A stretch of 64,000 bases of DNA from Gp6-AA40 sp035571515 (GTDB lineage Bacteria; Acidobacteriota; Vicinamibacteria; Vicinamibacterales; UBA2999): NCBI GenBank assembly GCA_035571515.1, contig DATNCQ010000094.1, forward strand, positions 12,409 through 76,408, in the 5' to 3' direction. The notes beneath the pieces were generated by a model. The model saw nothing but the letters and a program-made list of their open reading frames with translations, ran no database searches and was not told the DNA's origin. This document shows, piece after piece, positions 27,058 through 36,592 of the stretch. The translations under genes and the position numbers were made by a program. The stretch's first letter is position 1. Every line of letters starts with the position of its first letter.

Positions 27058-28557
27058 ATGTCGATGATGCCCACCCGGCGCCAATTCTTCGCGACCACCG
27101 TCGGCGCGTATGCGTCTACGGCGATCGGCGCGCGTCTTCAGGCAAAGGCCGCGGCGGATCGACAGCCGGACGAGGTGACCGGCCTGTCGATCGCCGACGC
27201 CAGCGATCTCCTGCAAGGGCGGAAGCTCTCGCCGGTCGAGCTCACCAACGCGTGCCTGGCGCGCATCGAGCGGCTCAACCCGGTGTTGAACGCGTTCATC
27301 ACGGTCACGGGCGAACAGGCGCTCGCCGACGCCAGGGCCGCCGAGGCCGAGATCGCGCGTGGCCGGCGCCGCGGGCCGCTGCACGGCATCCCGATCGCGT
27401 TGAAGGATCTCTTCGACACGGCGGGTGTCCGCACGACGGCCGGCAGCGCGGTCTTCGCGGATCGCGTGCCGCCCGAGGACGCGGAAGTCGTGCGCCGCCT
27501 GAAGGCGTCGGGCGCGGTTCTGCTCGGCAAGCTGAACATGCACGAGTTCGCGTACGGGGACACGTCCGCGCAGACGCACTTCGGGCCGGTGCGAAACCCG
27601 TGGGACCGCAGCCGCATCTCGGGCGGCTCCTCGGGAGGGTCCGCAGCGGCCGTTGCGGCGCGCCTCTGCTTCGGGGCGCTTGGCTCCGACACCGGCGGTT
27701 CCGTCCGCCAGCCCGCCGCCTACTGTGGCATCGTCGGCCTCAAGCCGACCTATGGCCTCGTCAGCACGCGCGGCGTCGTGCCGCTGTCGTGGTCGCTCGA
27801 TCACGTCGGGCCGATGTGCCGAACCGTCGCGGATGCCGCGATGCTGCTGCAGCCGATCGCGGGCTACGATGCGCTCGACATCAACAGCGTCAACGCGGTC
27901 GTCCCCGACTACCGGAAAGCGCTGCGGCAGAAGGTCTCGGCGTTGCGGATCGGGATTCCGCGCGCTGTCTTCTACGACATGCTCGATCCCGACATCGAGC
28001 AGGCGGTGCGCCAGGCGCTCGCGGTGATCGCGCGCCTGACGGCCTCGACGCGCGACGTCGAGCTGCCTCCGTACCAGACGCTGCCGGTGGTTGGCGCGGA
28101 AGCATGGGTCTTCCACGCACCGTACTTCACGAAGACGCCGCAGCTGTATCAGCCGGGAACCAGGCAGCGGCTGCAGGGTGGATCCGCGGTCTCGGCCGCC
28201 GCGTACATCGAAGGGCGTCGCGAGCTCGAGCGGCTGCGGCGCGCGGTTGCCGGCGTGTTCTCAGCGGTCGATCTGCTGGTGACGCCGACGACGCCGGTCC
28301 TGCCGCAGACGGTGGACGAGGCCGTGAACAATCCGGCGCTCCCGCCTCCGGGCGGCGTGGCGTTGTCGCTCCGCAACACACAGCCGTTCGACATCTTCGG
28401 CCTGCCGAGCATCTCGGTCCCGTGCGGGTTCAGCAGGAGCGGCCTGCCCATCGGCCTCGAGATCAGCGGGTCGCGCCTCGGCGAAACACAAGTCCTCGCG
28501 CTCGCGCAGGCGTACGAACAAGCGACCGACTGGCACCGGCGCACGCCGCCGGTGTGA
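27058..28557 (+). CDS. Tat-exported amidase-signature enzyme
   Basis: A 499-aa amidase with a twin-arginine leader (TRRQFFATTVGAYAST) that directs folded export. Catalytic Lys is in IALKDLFDT, and the Ser pair is in ISGGSSGGSAAAVAA and GSDTGGSVRQPAAYCG. It is similar to but distinct from the 19732-21489 amidase. Shine-Dalgarno AAGGGAG precedes the start. The pairing with an M20 peptidase suggests extracytoplasmic amide or peptide scavenging. Confidence 0.92.
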   Translation: MSMMPTRRQFFATTVGAYASTAIGARLQAKAAADRQPDEVTGLSIADASDLLQGRKLSPVELTNACLARIERLNPVLNAFITVTGEQALADARAAEAEIARGRRRGPLHGIPIALKDLFDTAGVRTTAGSAVFADRVPPEDAEVVRRLKASGAVLLGKLNMHEFAYGDTSAQTHFGPVRNPWDRSRISGGSSGGSAAAVAARLCFGALGSDTGGSVRQPAAYCGIVGLKPTYGLVSTRGVVPLSWSLDHVGPMCRTVADAAMLLQPIAGYDALDINSVNAVVPDYRKALRQKVSALRIGIPRAVFYDMLDPDIEQAVRQALAVIARLTASTRDVELPPYQTLPVVGAEAWVFHAPYFTKTPQLYQPGTRQRLQGGSAVSAAAYIEGRRELERLRRAVAGVFSAVDLLVTPTTPVLPQTVDEAVNNPALPPPGGVALSLRNTQPFDIFGLPSISVPCGFSRSGLPIGLEISGSRLGETQVLALAQAYEQATDWHRRTPPV

Positions 28558-28600
28558 TCGCCTCGCTTAGAGCGTGGCCACAGAGAAGTGAAATCCTCGC

Positions 28601-29458
28601 TTAGGATGGCGGGGTGGTGTAGGTCGTCGACGTGTCGACCGTGAACTTGCGATAGCCCGAGAACTCGGAGATGCCCCGCAGGCGCAGGCGCCGGACCAGC
28701 AGCACGCGCGCGGACGCGGTCCACGTCACCTGCGCCGGCAGCCACACCTCGCCGTTGACCTTGCGGCGCTGGTAGGCCGCCGTCGTCCCCTTGTGGATAC
28801 GCGCGAGCAGCCCCATCCCGAACGAGAGATCGTCGAGCGCTTCGATCTCGACGCGCACCAGCTCGTAGTCCGATTCGCTGATCCAGGCGCGCGCCTTGAA
28901 GTGCTGCATGATCTTCCCGTCGTCGGTCGCCGGCTTCACCCCGCGTTTCGGCGTCAGCGTGGCGAGAATCGTGTCGTGGCCGTCCACCAGCTCGCGCCGC
29001 ACCATCTGGATGTCGTAGACGCGGAAGACGTCGTCCACGGCCGACTCGTACCGCCGGCGCTCCTTCTGCAGGTGCTGCGTTTCCTTCTGACGGTCGGTGG
29101 GCGCCGACATCCTGCGCGAGTAGGCCTCGACTTCCTTCTGGCGGTCGCGGTCCTTCTCCGCGAGCTTGCCCTGGGGCACCGGCTTGCCGTCCTGTTCGAT
29201 CAGCCTCCGGTAGCGATCTTCTCCCGGCAGACCCGGATAGACCTCGAACACCTTGACCGACTCGCGGGTGGACCGCCCGGACCCGTCGAGACGCTCTTCG
29301 GTCCGCCGCTCCACGAACATGTAGCCGCTCTGACGCTCCTCGTCGGTCGCGAGGTGTTTCTTCACCTGCGCCGCGAACGCGTCGTAGTCCGGGAGAGGGC
29401 GCTCCTGCGCCGCGGGCGCGGCGAGGAAGGCGGCGAGCAGGACGAGGACACGCCCCAT
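28601..29458 (-). CDS. Secreted hypothetical protein
   Basis: A 285-aa protein with a short signal peptide (VLVLLAAFLAAPAAQ). The mature part is highly charged in residues 20-150. A beta-rich segment follows with GHDTILATLTPKRGV, FKARAWISESDYELVRVEIEAL and VNGEVWLPAQVTWTA. This resembles outer-membrane lipoprotein-sorting or LolA-like beta proteins in pattern only, and no family is named. It lies downstream of the TonB receptor. Confidence 0.7.
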   Translation of the reverse strand: MGRVLVLLAAFLAAPAAQERPLPDYDAFAAQVKKHLATDEERQSGYMFVERRTEERLDGSGRSTRESVKVFEVYPGLPGEDRYRRLIEQDGKPVPQGKLAEKDRDRQKEVEAYSRRMSAPTDRQKETQHLQKERRRYESAVDDVFRVYDIQMVRRELVDGHDTILATLTPKRGVKPATDDGKIMQHFKARAWISESDYELVRVEIEALDDLSFGMGLLARIHKGTTAAYQRRKVNGEVWLPAQVTWTASARVLLVRRLRLRGISEFSGYRKFTVDTSTTYTTPPS

Positions 29459-29490
29459 GCCTTCGATCTTCGCACAGGGATGGAGGCGTG

Positions 29491-29521
29491 CCCGCGAGGC
29501 GGTTGCGCACCGCCTCGCGGG
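29491..29521. terminator. Perfect 13-bp hairpin after the TonB receptor gene
   Basis: CCCGCGAGGCGGT (29491-29503) pairs with ACCGCCTCGCGGG (29509-29521) over a five-base loop. It lies after the receptor stop codon and before the next start on the same strand. No T-run follows, so it could be a processing hairpin instead. Confidence 0.6.
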
Positions 29522-29529
29522 ATTTCACA

Positions 29530-32481
29530 TCAGAACGTGGTCCGGAAGCCGAGCTGCACCATGCGGGGTTGATAGGCCAGGTTGTCGTTCGCCGAGGGCT
29601 TCCCGTAGTTCGCGTTGCTCTCGTTGATCACGTACGAGCCGTAGTTCGCGTGGTTGAACAGGTTGAATACTTCGAGCATCCCTTCGAACTGCCGGTGGCC
29701 GCCGAGCGGGAACCGTTTCTGCAGCCGCATGTCGACGCGGTGAATCGGATCGCCGACGATGCCCGTGCGCGGGATGATGGAGCCGTCGCGGCGCAGGCGC
29801 GCCGCGCCGATGATGCCGACCGTTCCCCCTTCGTCGCGGAGGTCGGAGCCGAAATTGGTGCGGCGGCGCTCACCCGACCCGAAGAAGTAGATCCCGCTCA
29901 ACTGCACGCCGTGGCCGAGATCCCAGATACCGTTGACGACCGCGCGGTGACGCTGGTCGCCCGCGGCCCCGACGCCTCCTCCCGAGTAGGCGCCGGCGGC
30001 GGTGTAGTCGCCGCCCATGTCCGGCGCCAGCGCGAAGCCGATGGGCCGCCGCGCGACCATGCCATCGCTGCCGATGTACCACTGGTCGCGGTTCGGGTCG
30101 GCATCCTTGAACTGCGCCAGCGTGTAGGTGGCCGATCCCTGCCAGCGGTGGCTGAACCGCTTCGTGAAGGTGAAGTCCGCCGCGTTGTAGTTCGACCACC
30201 CCTCGAGCAGCTCGAAGTCGACGGCGCCCCACTGCGGGAACGCACGCGTGTTGATGTTGGTGAAGGGATAGTTCGCGCCCGTCGCCGGGTTGTAGGTCAG
30301 GTTCACCTGCTGCGCGGTCTCCTCGCGACGGCCGCCGGTGAACACGTAGTTCACTTCCAGCGAGATGTCCGTTCCGAACTGGCGCTGGACGCCGGCGGAT
30401 GCCTGGTGGCTGTAGGACGTCTGCCGCCCGGGATAGCTGATTTCCTGCACCAGCGACCGGTAGACGCAGCCGGGCACGAAGTTCACGTCGCACGCGCGGC
30501 GCAGCGCGTCCTGGAAGCTCGGCTTCGGTCCGTGGAACCAGCCATAGAAGTCGTCGCGGACGGTCGTGAAGTCGGGCGTGCCGTCATTGAGAATCTGGTT
30601 CTCGAAGCGGTGCAGGTACCCTTCGGTCTGCTGCACGCCGTCGTTCGGCGCGAACGCGAAGAACAGGCCGTAGCCGCCGCGCAGTGCCGTGCGATCGTTC
30701 AGCTTGTAGCTCGTGCCGAGCCGCGGCGCGAGATTGTTCGTGTCGTGCGCCAGGTTGCCCGGCAGCCACGGCAGGAACCGGGTCCGCTCGGCGTACGAAT
30801 TGGTGTCGAAGTCGTAGCGCACGCCAAGATTGAGCGTCAACGGGTCGGCGACCTTCCAGTCGTCCTGCAGCCAGCCCGCGAACAGATGCCGGACGATCGC
30901 GTACTGATGCTCGGTGTCCGACAGCGAATGGAAGACCCATCGCGTGATGGGCGCCAGCGGCGCGACGTTCCACGTGGACGCGTCGTTCCACACCGGGAAG
31001 AGCGATTCGATGTTGCCGGGCACCGGCGACGCGGTGGCGTCGATCACGCCGTTGCAGCGCAGGCACCAGATGAACCGGTTGTGGAACCGCAGGTACTCGC
31101 CGCCGACCTTCACGTCGTGACGGCCGCCCCAGTCGTAGGAGGTGGTGAGGTCGTCGCGAATGGTCTGCGTGTCCTGGAAGATATTCTGGTTGTCGGCGCC
31201 GATGGTGTAGCCGCGCAGCATGACGATCATCGACGTCCCGTGCAGCGTCGGATGGTACGGGAAGTCGGCGCCCTTCCACCGCACCGCGGGCTGGTCCTGC
31301 CGCTCGTAGTCGGTCGCGCCGCCTCGAATCTCGTTCATCGTCCGCGTGCTGATGACGTGCGAGAACGTGGCGAAGTACTGCGGCGCGGTACGGCCGCGCG
31401 TGCCGCCGGCCGAGGGATGGACCGTCGCGCTGTTGGCGCCGCCGTTGTAGAACAGCGTGTGATACCCCGAGCCGCGCACCGTCAGGCGTGACGCGGGCGT
31501 GAATTGATAATCCAGGCGTCCCAGCACCGTGTGCGTCTGGCTCGTGAAGTGCTGGTCGATGTTGAACGACGGGTAGGGGCTGTTGTAGATGTAGGTCTTC
31601 GGCTCCCGCTCGTAGCCGTAGCTGCCGAAGAAATGGATCCGGTCCCTGACGATCGGACCGCCCACCGTTCCGCTCAGCTGCTGGTTCGAATACGGCAGCA
31701 CCCTGTGGCTGATGAAGTCCTGCGCGTTGAACTTGTCGCTGCGGAAATAGCCGCCGAAGGTGCCAGCGACCGTGTTGGTGCCCGACTTCGTGATGGCGTT
31801 GACGAGCATCCCGGCCGAGTGCCCCTGCGTCGCGTCGAAGCGGTTGGCGATCACTTCGAACTCGGCGATGGCGTCGCGGTTGAAGCCCGGCTGCTCGGCA
31901 TCCGGCGCGGAGTGATAGGTGGTCGTCACCTCCTGGCCGTCGACCTTCGTCGACGCGTACCCCTGCCGGTTCTGCACGAGGCCGACGGTCTCGTTGCGGC
32001 GGGCACCCGGGGCCAGCAGGCTCAGGTCCATCCAGTTGCGCCCGTTGAGCGGCAGCTCCGACATCTGCCGCGGGTCGATGTTCGAGCCCACCGTGGACGT
32101 GGTGGTATCGACGAGCGGCGGCTCGCCGGTCACGGTCACCGTCTCCTGCAGCGTGGACGGCGCCATCTGGAAGTTCAGGACGCTCGTCTGCCCGACGAGC
32201 ATCTGCACGGTGCGGTTGATAGTGGCGAAGCCGGCGAGCTCGACGCTGATCCGGTAGTTGCCGATCCGGACTGGGAGGCGGAAATTGCCGCGGTCGTCTG
32301 ACACGGCCACGAACGTGTTGCCCGAATCGACGTTGGTCGCGGTCACGGTGACACCCGGGAGGACGCCGCCGGTGGAATCGATGGCGGTACCGCTGATCGT
32401 GGAATCCTGCGCGTAGGCGGCCATCGGCAGCGCGACGCTCATTCCCACGAGCAGCAATGCGAGGACACTCCACTTCCGCAT
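29530..32481 (-). CDS. TonB-dependent receptor with carboxypeptidase-regulatory domain
   Basis: A 983-aa outer-membrane Oar-like receptor. It has a signal peptide (residues 1-25) and an Ig-like carboxypeptidase-regulatory repeat (about 27-105, GVLPGVTVTATNVDSG...NFRLPVRIGNYRISVEL). A plug domain follows with LPLNGRNWMDLSLLAPG and SGTNTVAGTFGGYFRS, then a large barrel ending GFRTTF with an aromatic terminus. It probably imports oligomers or binds polymers, but the substrate is unknown and no SusD partner is near. A perfect AAGGAGG Shine-Dalgarno precedes the ATG, in contrast to the leaderless genes of this window. Confidence 0.93.
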   Translation of the reverse strand: MRKWSVLALLLVGMSVALPMAAYAQDSTISGTAIDSTGGVLPGVTVTATNVDSGNTFVAVSDDRGNFRLPVRIGNYRISVELAGFATINRTVQMLVGQTSVLNFQMAPSTLQETVTVTGEPPLVDTTTSTVGSNIDPRQMSELPLNGRNWMDLSLLAPGARRNETVGLVQNRQGYASTKVDGQEVTTTYHSAPDAEQPGFNRDAIAEFEVIANRFDATQGHSAGMLVNAITKSGTNTVAGTFGGYFRSDKFNAQDFISHRVLPYSNQQLSGTVGGPIVRDRIHFFGSYGYEREPKTYIYNSPYPSFNIDQHFTSQTHTVLGRLDYQFTPASRLTVRGSGYHTLFYNGGANSATVHPSAGGTRGRTAPQYFATFSHVISTRTMNEIRGGATDYERQDQPAVRWKGADFPYHPTLHGTSMIVMLRGYTIGADNQNIFQDTQTIRDDLTTSYDWGGRHDVKVGGEYLRFHNRFIWCLRCNGVIDATASPVPGNIESLFPVWNDASTWNVAPLAPITRWVFHSLSDTEHQYAIVRHLFAGWLQDDWKVADPLTLNLGVRYDFDTNSYAERTRFLPWLPGNLAHDTNNLAPRLGTSYKLNDRTALRGGYGLFFAFAPNDGVQQTEGYLHRFENQILNDGTPDFTTVRDDFYGWFHGPKPSFQDALRRACDVNFVPGCVYRSLVQEISYPGRQTSYSHQASAGVQRQFGTDISLEVNYVFTGGRREETAQQVNLTYNPATGANYPFTNINTRAFPQWGAVDFELLEGWSNYNAADFTFTKRFSHRWQGSATYTLAQFKDADPNRDQWYIGSDGMVARRPIGFALAPDMGGDYTAAGAYSGGGVGAAGDQRHRAVVNGIWDLGHGVQLSGIYFFGSGERRRTNFGSDLRDEGGTVGIIGAARLRRDGSIIPRTGIVGDPIHRVDMRLQKRFPLGGHRQFEGMLEVFNLFNHANYGSYVINESNANYGKPSANDNLAYQPRMVQLGFRTTF

Positions 32482-32621
32482 GATGGCTGTCCCTCCTTGC
32501 TGTGTTCCGCTGTTAACGCATGGACACTCCGCTGGGTGGAAGAGAGGTGAGAAACGGCACGGTTGCGCGGAATCTACTCCTGCTCACCGTGAGTGTCAAC
32601 GAGGAGCACTTTCGGTCGATG

Positions 32622-33020
32622 CTACGGCACCTGCGCCTGGCTCGATGCGCCGAACAGCTTCTGGCCCGTGCTGTTGAGGGTGATGTTGCGCGCGTTGGCG
32701 GTGTTGCTGCCGTCGCGCGACCGGCTGCCTTCGACGGTGACGACGGTGCCGATCTTCAGCGAGTTCCGCGTCCATCCGAGCCTGACGAGACTGGTCGGGC
32801 TGCCGAGCTCCCAGCCCCAGTTGGCGACCTTGCCGGCTTCGTCCATGACGTCGATGTAGAACCACGCGTGTGGATTGGTCCACTCGATCTTCGTCACCGT
32901 GCCCACGAGCTTCACCGGCTTGTCGGCGTCGAATTCCGCGGCGAACGAATGGTGCGCGTAGGCGGGCGCCGCGGCCGCAATCGATCCGGCGATTATGAAG
33001 GCGGCGAGCATCGTTCGCAT
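32622..33020 (-). CDS. Secreted DUF6152-like protein
   Basis: A 132-aa exported protein. The signal peptide ends AYAHHSFAAEFD, and KLVGTVTKIEWTNPHAWFYIDV follows. This HHSFAAEFD/WTNPHAW signature matches the DUF6152 family seen in many environmental bacteria. The role is unknown; a small OB-like beta fold is likely. Confidence 0.8.
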   Translation of the reverse strand: MRTMLAAFIIAGSIAAAAPAYAHHSFAAEFDADKPVKLVGTVTKIEWTNPHAWFYIDVMDEAGKVANWGWELGSPTSLVRLGWTRNSLKIGTVVTVEGSRSRDGSNTANARNITLNSTGQKLFGASSQAQVP

Positions 33021-33047
33021 GTGCGATCTCCAGCGAGGTGAGACGGG

Positions 33048-34058
33048 CTATTTGCCGACCAGATGCTCCGCCTTGTTGTTCTCGCAGACGTAGGCGACGA
33101 CTTCCTCCGCGGGCGCCAGCTCCCAGTTCAACGTCTGGTTCCACGGCCTGCTGAACGCGCCGGGATCATCGAAGACGACCCGAATCTCGAGGTGGCCGAC
33201 ATCGGGGCGCCGGATCCGCTCGGTGACGTGCAGCATCTCGCTGTGCGGATAGATGCCAATCCAGCTCTTGTCGTTGTAGCCGATGGTGTCAACGACGAGC
33301 GTGTCGCCGTCCCACTTGCCGATCGAGTGTCCAACCCAGCTCGGATCGGGATCGGGCGGGTGAGGACGGCCGTCGAGGAAGATCTGCCGGAACCCGCCGC
33401 TGTCTTCGAAGAGCACGACGAGCAGCGAGGGCGTCTGGACGGTCTTCGCCATGAACGGCCCGATCGACGCGGGCGTCGGCAGCCCCTGCGGGAGGCATCG
33501 CGTATGGGGCGCATCCTTGAGCGCGTTGCCGAGGCGCTCCTGCAGCGCGGCGGCCGCCCATGGCAACAGCGCCGGCGGCTCGGGGTAGCGATCTTCGTTG
33601 GCGAGCCAGACGCCGGAGAAGTCTGGCCTCCCCGCGAGACGAGGAACCGGGCCTCTCGGCACCTTTGCCCGGTTGCGGAGCACCGCGGCAAGCGTACCCG
33701 GATCGTCACCCAGCGTGTTGAGCGACACACCTTCCGCGAGGCGCATATCCAGCTGCCGCGTCTGCCCTGCCTGGATCGCGATGTCCTGCCGCGCAAACGG
33801 CTCGAACGCGCAGCACGGCATCGAGATGGAGATGTCGTACGATCCCGCGGGCAGCGGCGCAAGACGATATCGTCCGTCCGCGCTCGTCACCGCGCGAACG
33901 ATGGCGCCGCCCTGCCGGTTCTTGGCCTGAACAGGGGCGTTGGGGACCGGGGCGCCGGTGGGGCCGGTCACCACGCCGGTCAAGATGCCACCGCCACCCT
34001 GCGCGAGCGCAACCGCGCTGACGATGACTACCCAGGCCGAGATGACGAGCCGGCGCAT
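33048..34058 (-). CDS. Secreted carboxypeptidase-regulatory-like protein
   Basis: A 336-aa exported protein. Residues 20-105 are an Ig-like regulatory domain (ILTGVVTGPTGAPVPNAPVQA...YRLAPLPAGSYDISIS) like the one on the TonB receptor. Residues about 140-336 form a second domain with SGVWLANEDRYPE, IGKWDGDTLVVDTIGYNDKSW and HVTERIRR. This resembles a conserved secreted family often found beside DUF6152 proteins. Adjacent genes share this setting. The function is not known. Confidence 0.78.
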   Translation of the reverse strand: MRRLVISAWVVIVSAVALAQGGGGILTGVVTGPTGAPVPNAPVQAKNRQGGAIVRAVTSADGRYRLAPLPAGSYDISISMPCCAFEPFARQDIAIQAGQTRQLDMRLAEGVSLNTLGDDPGTLAAVLRNRAKVPRGPVPRLAGRPDFSGVWLANEDRYPEPPALLPWAAAALQERLGNALKDAPHTRCLPQGLPTPASIGPFMAKTVQTPSLLVVLFEDSGGFRQIFLDGRPHPPDPDPSWVGHSIGKWDGDTLVVDTIGYNDKSWIGIYPHSEMLHVTERIRRPDVGHLEIRVVFDDPGAFSRPWNQTLNWELAPAEEVVAYVCENNKAEHLVGK

Positions 34059-34122
34059 GACGCGACTCCTTTGGCGTCCGTTTGGCTTCGAGATGCCGCG
34101 GATTGTACACCGCGGCCCTCCG

Positions 34123-34809
34123 TCATCTCGTAATCCAGGGCTTGAACTGGTCTTCCTTCTCGAGGCGGGCGGCGATCGTTTCCGCTTCGCGGCGGGTCGG
34201 ATACTTTCCGATGCGGACGCGGAACATCTTCGGGATGCCGCTGGGCGGCATCGTCACGAACGTGGGATACCCCTTGTCGGCGAGGCGCTTCGCGATGGCG
34301 TCGGCCTCGCGTCGATCGTTGACCGCCGCGACCTGGACGACGAAGCCGTTGCCCCCAGGCTCGCCGGGGATCGTTGATGGTGCGGCTGCGGAGGCAGAGA
34401 GGGGCGTCCTGACCTGCGGGAGCTTCGGTGCGGCCGGCTTCGCTGTCGTCGCCACAGGCACCGCAGCCCCGAGCGAAGTCGAGGGGGCTCCCGGCCGCAA
34501 TCGCTCCTCGGGCAGCCCCTGCCCCTCCAGCCGCTCGGGGTAGGTCAGCGTCTCCTGCGACGCGACGGGCGCACTGCTGGGGATAGCGGACGAGGGCACC
34601 GGCTCCGCTGGACGAAGGACGTCCGCGGTCGGATCGGTCACCGCATCGACGGACGCCTCGACGGTATCTGCGGTCCGCTGCGTACGCACGCCGCGGCCGA
34701 CCATCACGCCACACAGGAAGATGACTACGGCGACGACCGTGGAGGCCATGAAGAGAAAGACCAGCTGCTTACCATTCAGCTGAATCTCATGAAGGCCTTC
34801 GTCTGCCAT
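34123..34809 (-). CDS. SPOR-domain membrane protein
   Basis: A 228-aa protein with one transmembrane helix (about residues 15-38), a Pro/Ser-rich periplasmic linker and a C-terminal SPOR domain (FVVQVAAVNDRREADAIAKRLADKGYPTFV...FRVRIGKYPTRREAETIAARL). SPOR domains bind denuded septal peptidoglycan, so a role in division-site cell-wall work is likely. The linker contains PSTSLG encoded by a dispersed repeat. Confidence 0.88.
   Translation of the reverse strand: MADEGLHEIQLNGKQLVFLFMASTVVAVVIFLCGVMVGRGVRTQRTADTVEASVDAVTDPTADVLRPAEPVPSSAIPSSAPVASQETLTYPERLEGQGLPEERLRPGAPSTSLGAAVPVATTAKPAAPKLPQVRTPLSASAAAPSTIPGEPGGNGFVVQVAAVNDRREADAIAKRLADKGYPTFVTMPPSGIPKMFRVRIGKYPTRREAETIAARLEKEDQFKPWITR
34468..34486. 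repeat. CGAGCGNAGTCGAGG element inside the SPOR gene
   Basis: CCCGAGCGAAGTCGAGGGG is translated in the linker as PSTSLG. It matches the hemW copy at 16 or more of 19 bases. Confidence 0.75.
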
Positions 34810-34898
34810 TACTTGAGGTGTCGGGATTCTAACACGCTACCCGTTGTGTGTCGCGTCTTTTTCGCGCGGCTGGCGTCGGCCGCAGGGCGGAGCGAAGG

Positions 34899-36533
34899 CT
34901 AGCGCAGCGTGTCGAGCAGGCGGCGCGCCTCGGTGTTCCCGGGCTGGCGCGTGAGGATGGTCTGCAGCTCGCTGCGCGCGGCATCCACGTTCTTCGCCTG
35001 GATGTAGGCGTCGGCAAGAGTGAGATGCGCGTCGATCTGATCGTCGCTCCAGATGGAAATCTTCAGCTCGTCGATCGCATCCGCCAGCTGGCCCTGGCGC
35101 AGGTAGACACGCCCGAGCAGCAGGTGCGCCTCGCGCTCGTACGGCGAGAGGTAGATGGCGCGCCGAAGCTCGCCGACGGCTTCCGCGTCGCGTTGGGCCT
35201 GGAACAGGCGCCGGCCGCTCTCGACGTGAAACACCGCCTGTTCGCGCTGGTCGCGCTGCTCCGCCGCCGCAATCGCCTCCTCGACGCGCGGCGTGCCGGC
35301 GACGTCGAGCTCCGCCTTGACCCGTTCGAGGTTCGGGGGAATCGCGTCCGTGCCGGGGTGCTTGGCGTCCCAGTCCGCGTAGGTCGAGGAGAGACGCTTG
35401 GCGAGCTCCTTCTCCCGCTGCCCTTCCGCCGCGTTGGCGGACGCCTGCAGCGCGACGCCGAGAATCCAGTGCGCCGCGGCATCCTGCGGGTTGCGCCGCA
35501 CTGTCTCGCGCAGCCACGTCACCGCGGTCAGCGTGTTGTGCGCGAGCCACGCCGCGTAGCCGAGATTGAAGGTCAGATCGGGATCGGCGGGATTGGCGTC
35601 GACGGCCTGCCTGAAGAAGTCCTGCGCCGAGGCATCCGGTGAGCGGGCGGTCCGGCGCAGCTCCGCGATGCCGAGGTCGTTGAGCAGCGCCGCGTCGCGC
35701 TTCTCGCGGTTGAGCGCCGTCAGCTGATCGATCGCCTCCGCCTGCTGCCCGAGGCTCATCGCCGAGAGTGCCGCGTAGAAACGCGCCTGTCGCGACAAGG
35801 GATGGCGCGCGGGCACCTGGCGCGCGACGTCGAGCGCCTGCCGGTGGTTCCCCTGCTCGGTGTAGACGTTCCACAGCGCGAGGCGCGCACGCTGAAAATC
35901 GGGAGCGAGGCGGAGCGCCTCCTTCAGGAAGACGACCTGCGTTGCCGGGTTTTCGGCGACCGATCCCTTCACGTACTGCTCGAAGGCGGCAATCGGCGGA
36001 TGCCCGCTTTCCATCTCCGTCGTGGTCACCGTGGAATCGGGCAGCAGGCGGCGCCCGACGCGGGCGAAGAGGCCGAAGAAGTCGGTCAGCGGCCCCTGCT
36101 CCATGATGTCCGGGAACGTCCGCCCGGCGTCGAGCCGCAGCGCGCGGGCACGGACGGTCAGCACGTTGCCGTCGATCGCGAACGAGCCGGTGACGACCTG
36201 CTCGGCGCCGACGATCTGGCCGACGCGGATGATGGTCGCCTCGCTGAGCGCCGCGACCGGCGGCACGCGGAGGTGCTCGAAGGCGCGGAGACGATCCTCG
36301 CGCGAGATCGCGCGGGCGCCGAGCGCGACCAGATCGTCGGTGAGCGCGACCGCGGCCCCTTCGCCGAGCCAGGTGAAGCGCGGCTCGCGCGTCGCGTTCT
36401 CGAACGGCATCACCAGTTGTCTCGCGCCCACCGGAACGGGCGACTGGGCGCTCGCGGAAATGCAAAATGCAAGATGCAAAATGCAAACACTACATAGTGC
36501 GAAACAGCGGGGTAAACGTCGACGCGCCCTCAC
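34899..36533 (-). CDS. Secreted TPR protein with a FlgO/TolB-like N-terminal domain
   Basis: A protein of about 544 aa. The h-region CSVCILHLAFCISASAQ is a signal peptide. Residues 25-200 (PFENATREPRFTWLGEGAAVALTDDL) look like the TolB/FlgO-type alpha-beta domain. The rest is made of TPR-like helix pairs (for example ALNDLGIAELRRTA, AHLLLGRVYLRQGQLADAIDEL). The GTG at 36533 puts RARRR directly before the h-region; an ATG at 36578 is also in frame but lies in a repeat island. The signal peptide codons themselves belong to that island. The long frame further upstream is a shadow. It may organise periplasmic complexes. Confidence 0.78.
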   Translation of the reverse strand: MRARRRLPRCFALCSVCILHLAFCISASAQSPVPVGARQLVMPFENATREPRFTWLGEGAAVALTDDLVALGARAISREDRLRAFEHLRVPPVAALSEATIIRVGQIVGAEQVVTGSFAIDGNVLTVRARALRLDAGRTFPDIMEQGPLTDFFGLFARVGRRLLPDSTVTTTEMESGHPPIAAFEQYVKGSVAENPATQVVFLKEALRLAPDFQRARLALWNVYTEQGNHRQALDVARQVPARHPLSRQARFYAALSAMSLGQQAEAIDQLTALNREKRDAALLNDLGIAELRRTARSPDASAQDFFRQAVDANPADPDLTFNLGYAAWLAHNTLTAVTWLRETVRRNPQDAAAHWILGVALQASANAAEGQREKELAKRLSSTYADWDAKHPGTDAIPPNLERVKAELDVAGTPRVEEAIAAAEQRDQREQAVFHVESGRRLFQAQRDAEAVGELRRAIYLSPYEREAHLLLGRVYLRQGQLADAIDELKISIWSDDQIDAHLTLADAYIQAKNVDAARSELQTILTRQPGNTEARRLLDTLR

Positions 36534-36584
36534 CCCGTCGATTCGATCAATGCAGGGTTTGCATGTTGCATTTTGCATTTTGAA
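36460..36584. repeat. ATGCAAA heptamer island in inverted arms, overlapping a signal peptide
   Basis: The left arm (36460-36488) is made of ATGCAAA units and the right arm (36559-36584) of their complement. The left arm codes the hydrophobic core of the signal peptide of the TPR protein. Confidence 0.8.
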
Positions 36585-36592
36585 TTGACCCG

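Noticed and set aside
24973..28116. A minus-strand frame of 1047 codons
   Set aside because: Antisense to the GNAT, M20 peptidase and amidase genes, with Arg/Asp/Val-rich composition and no motif.
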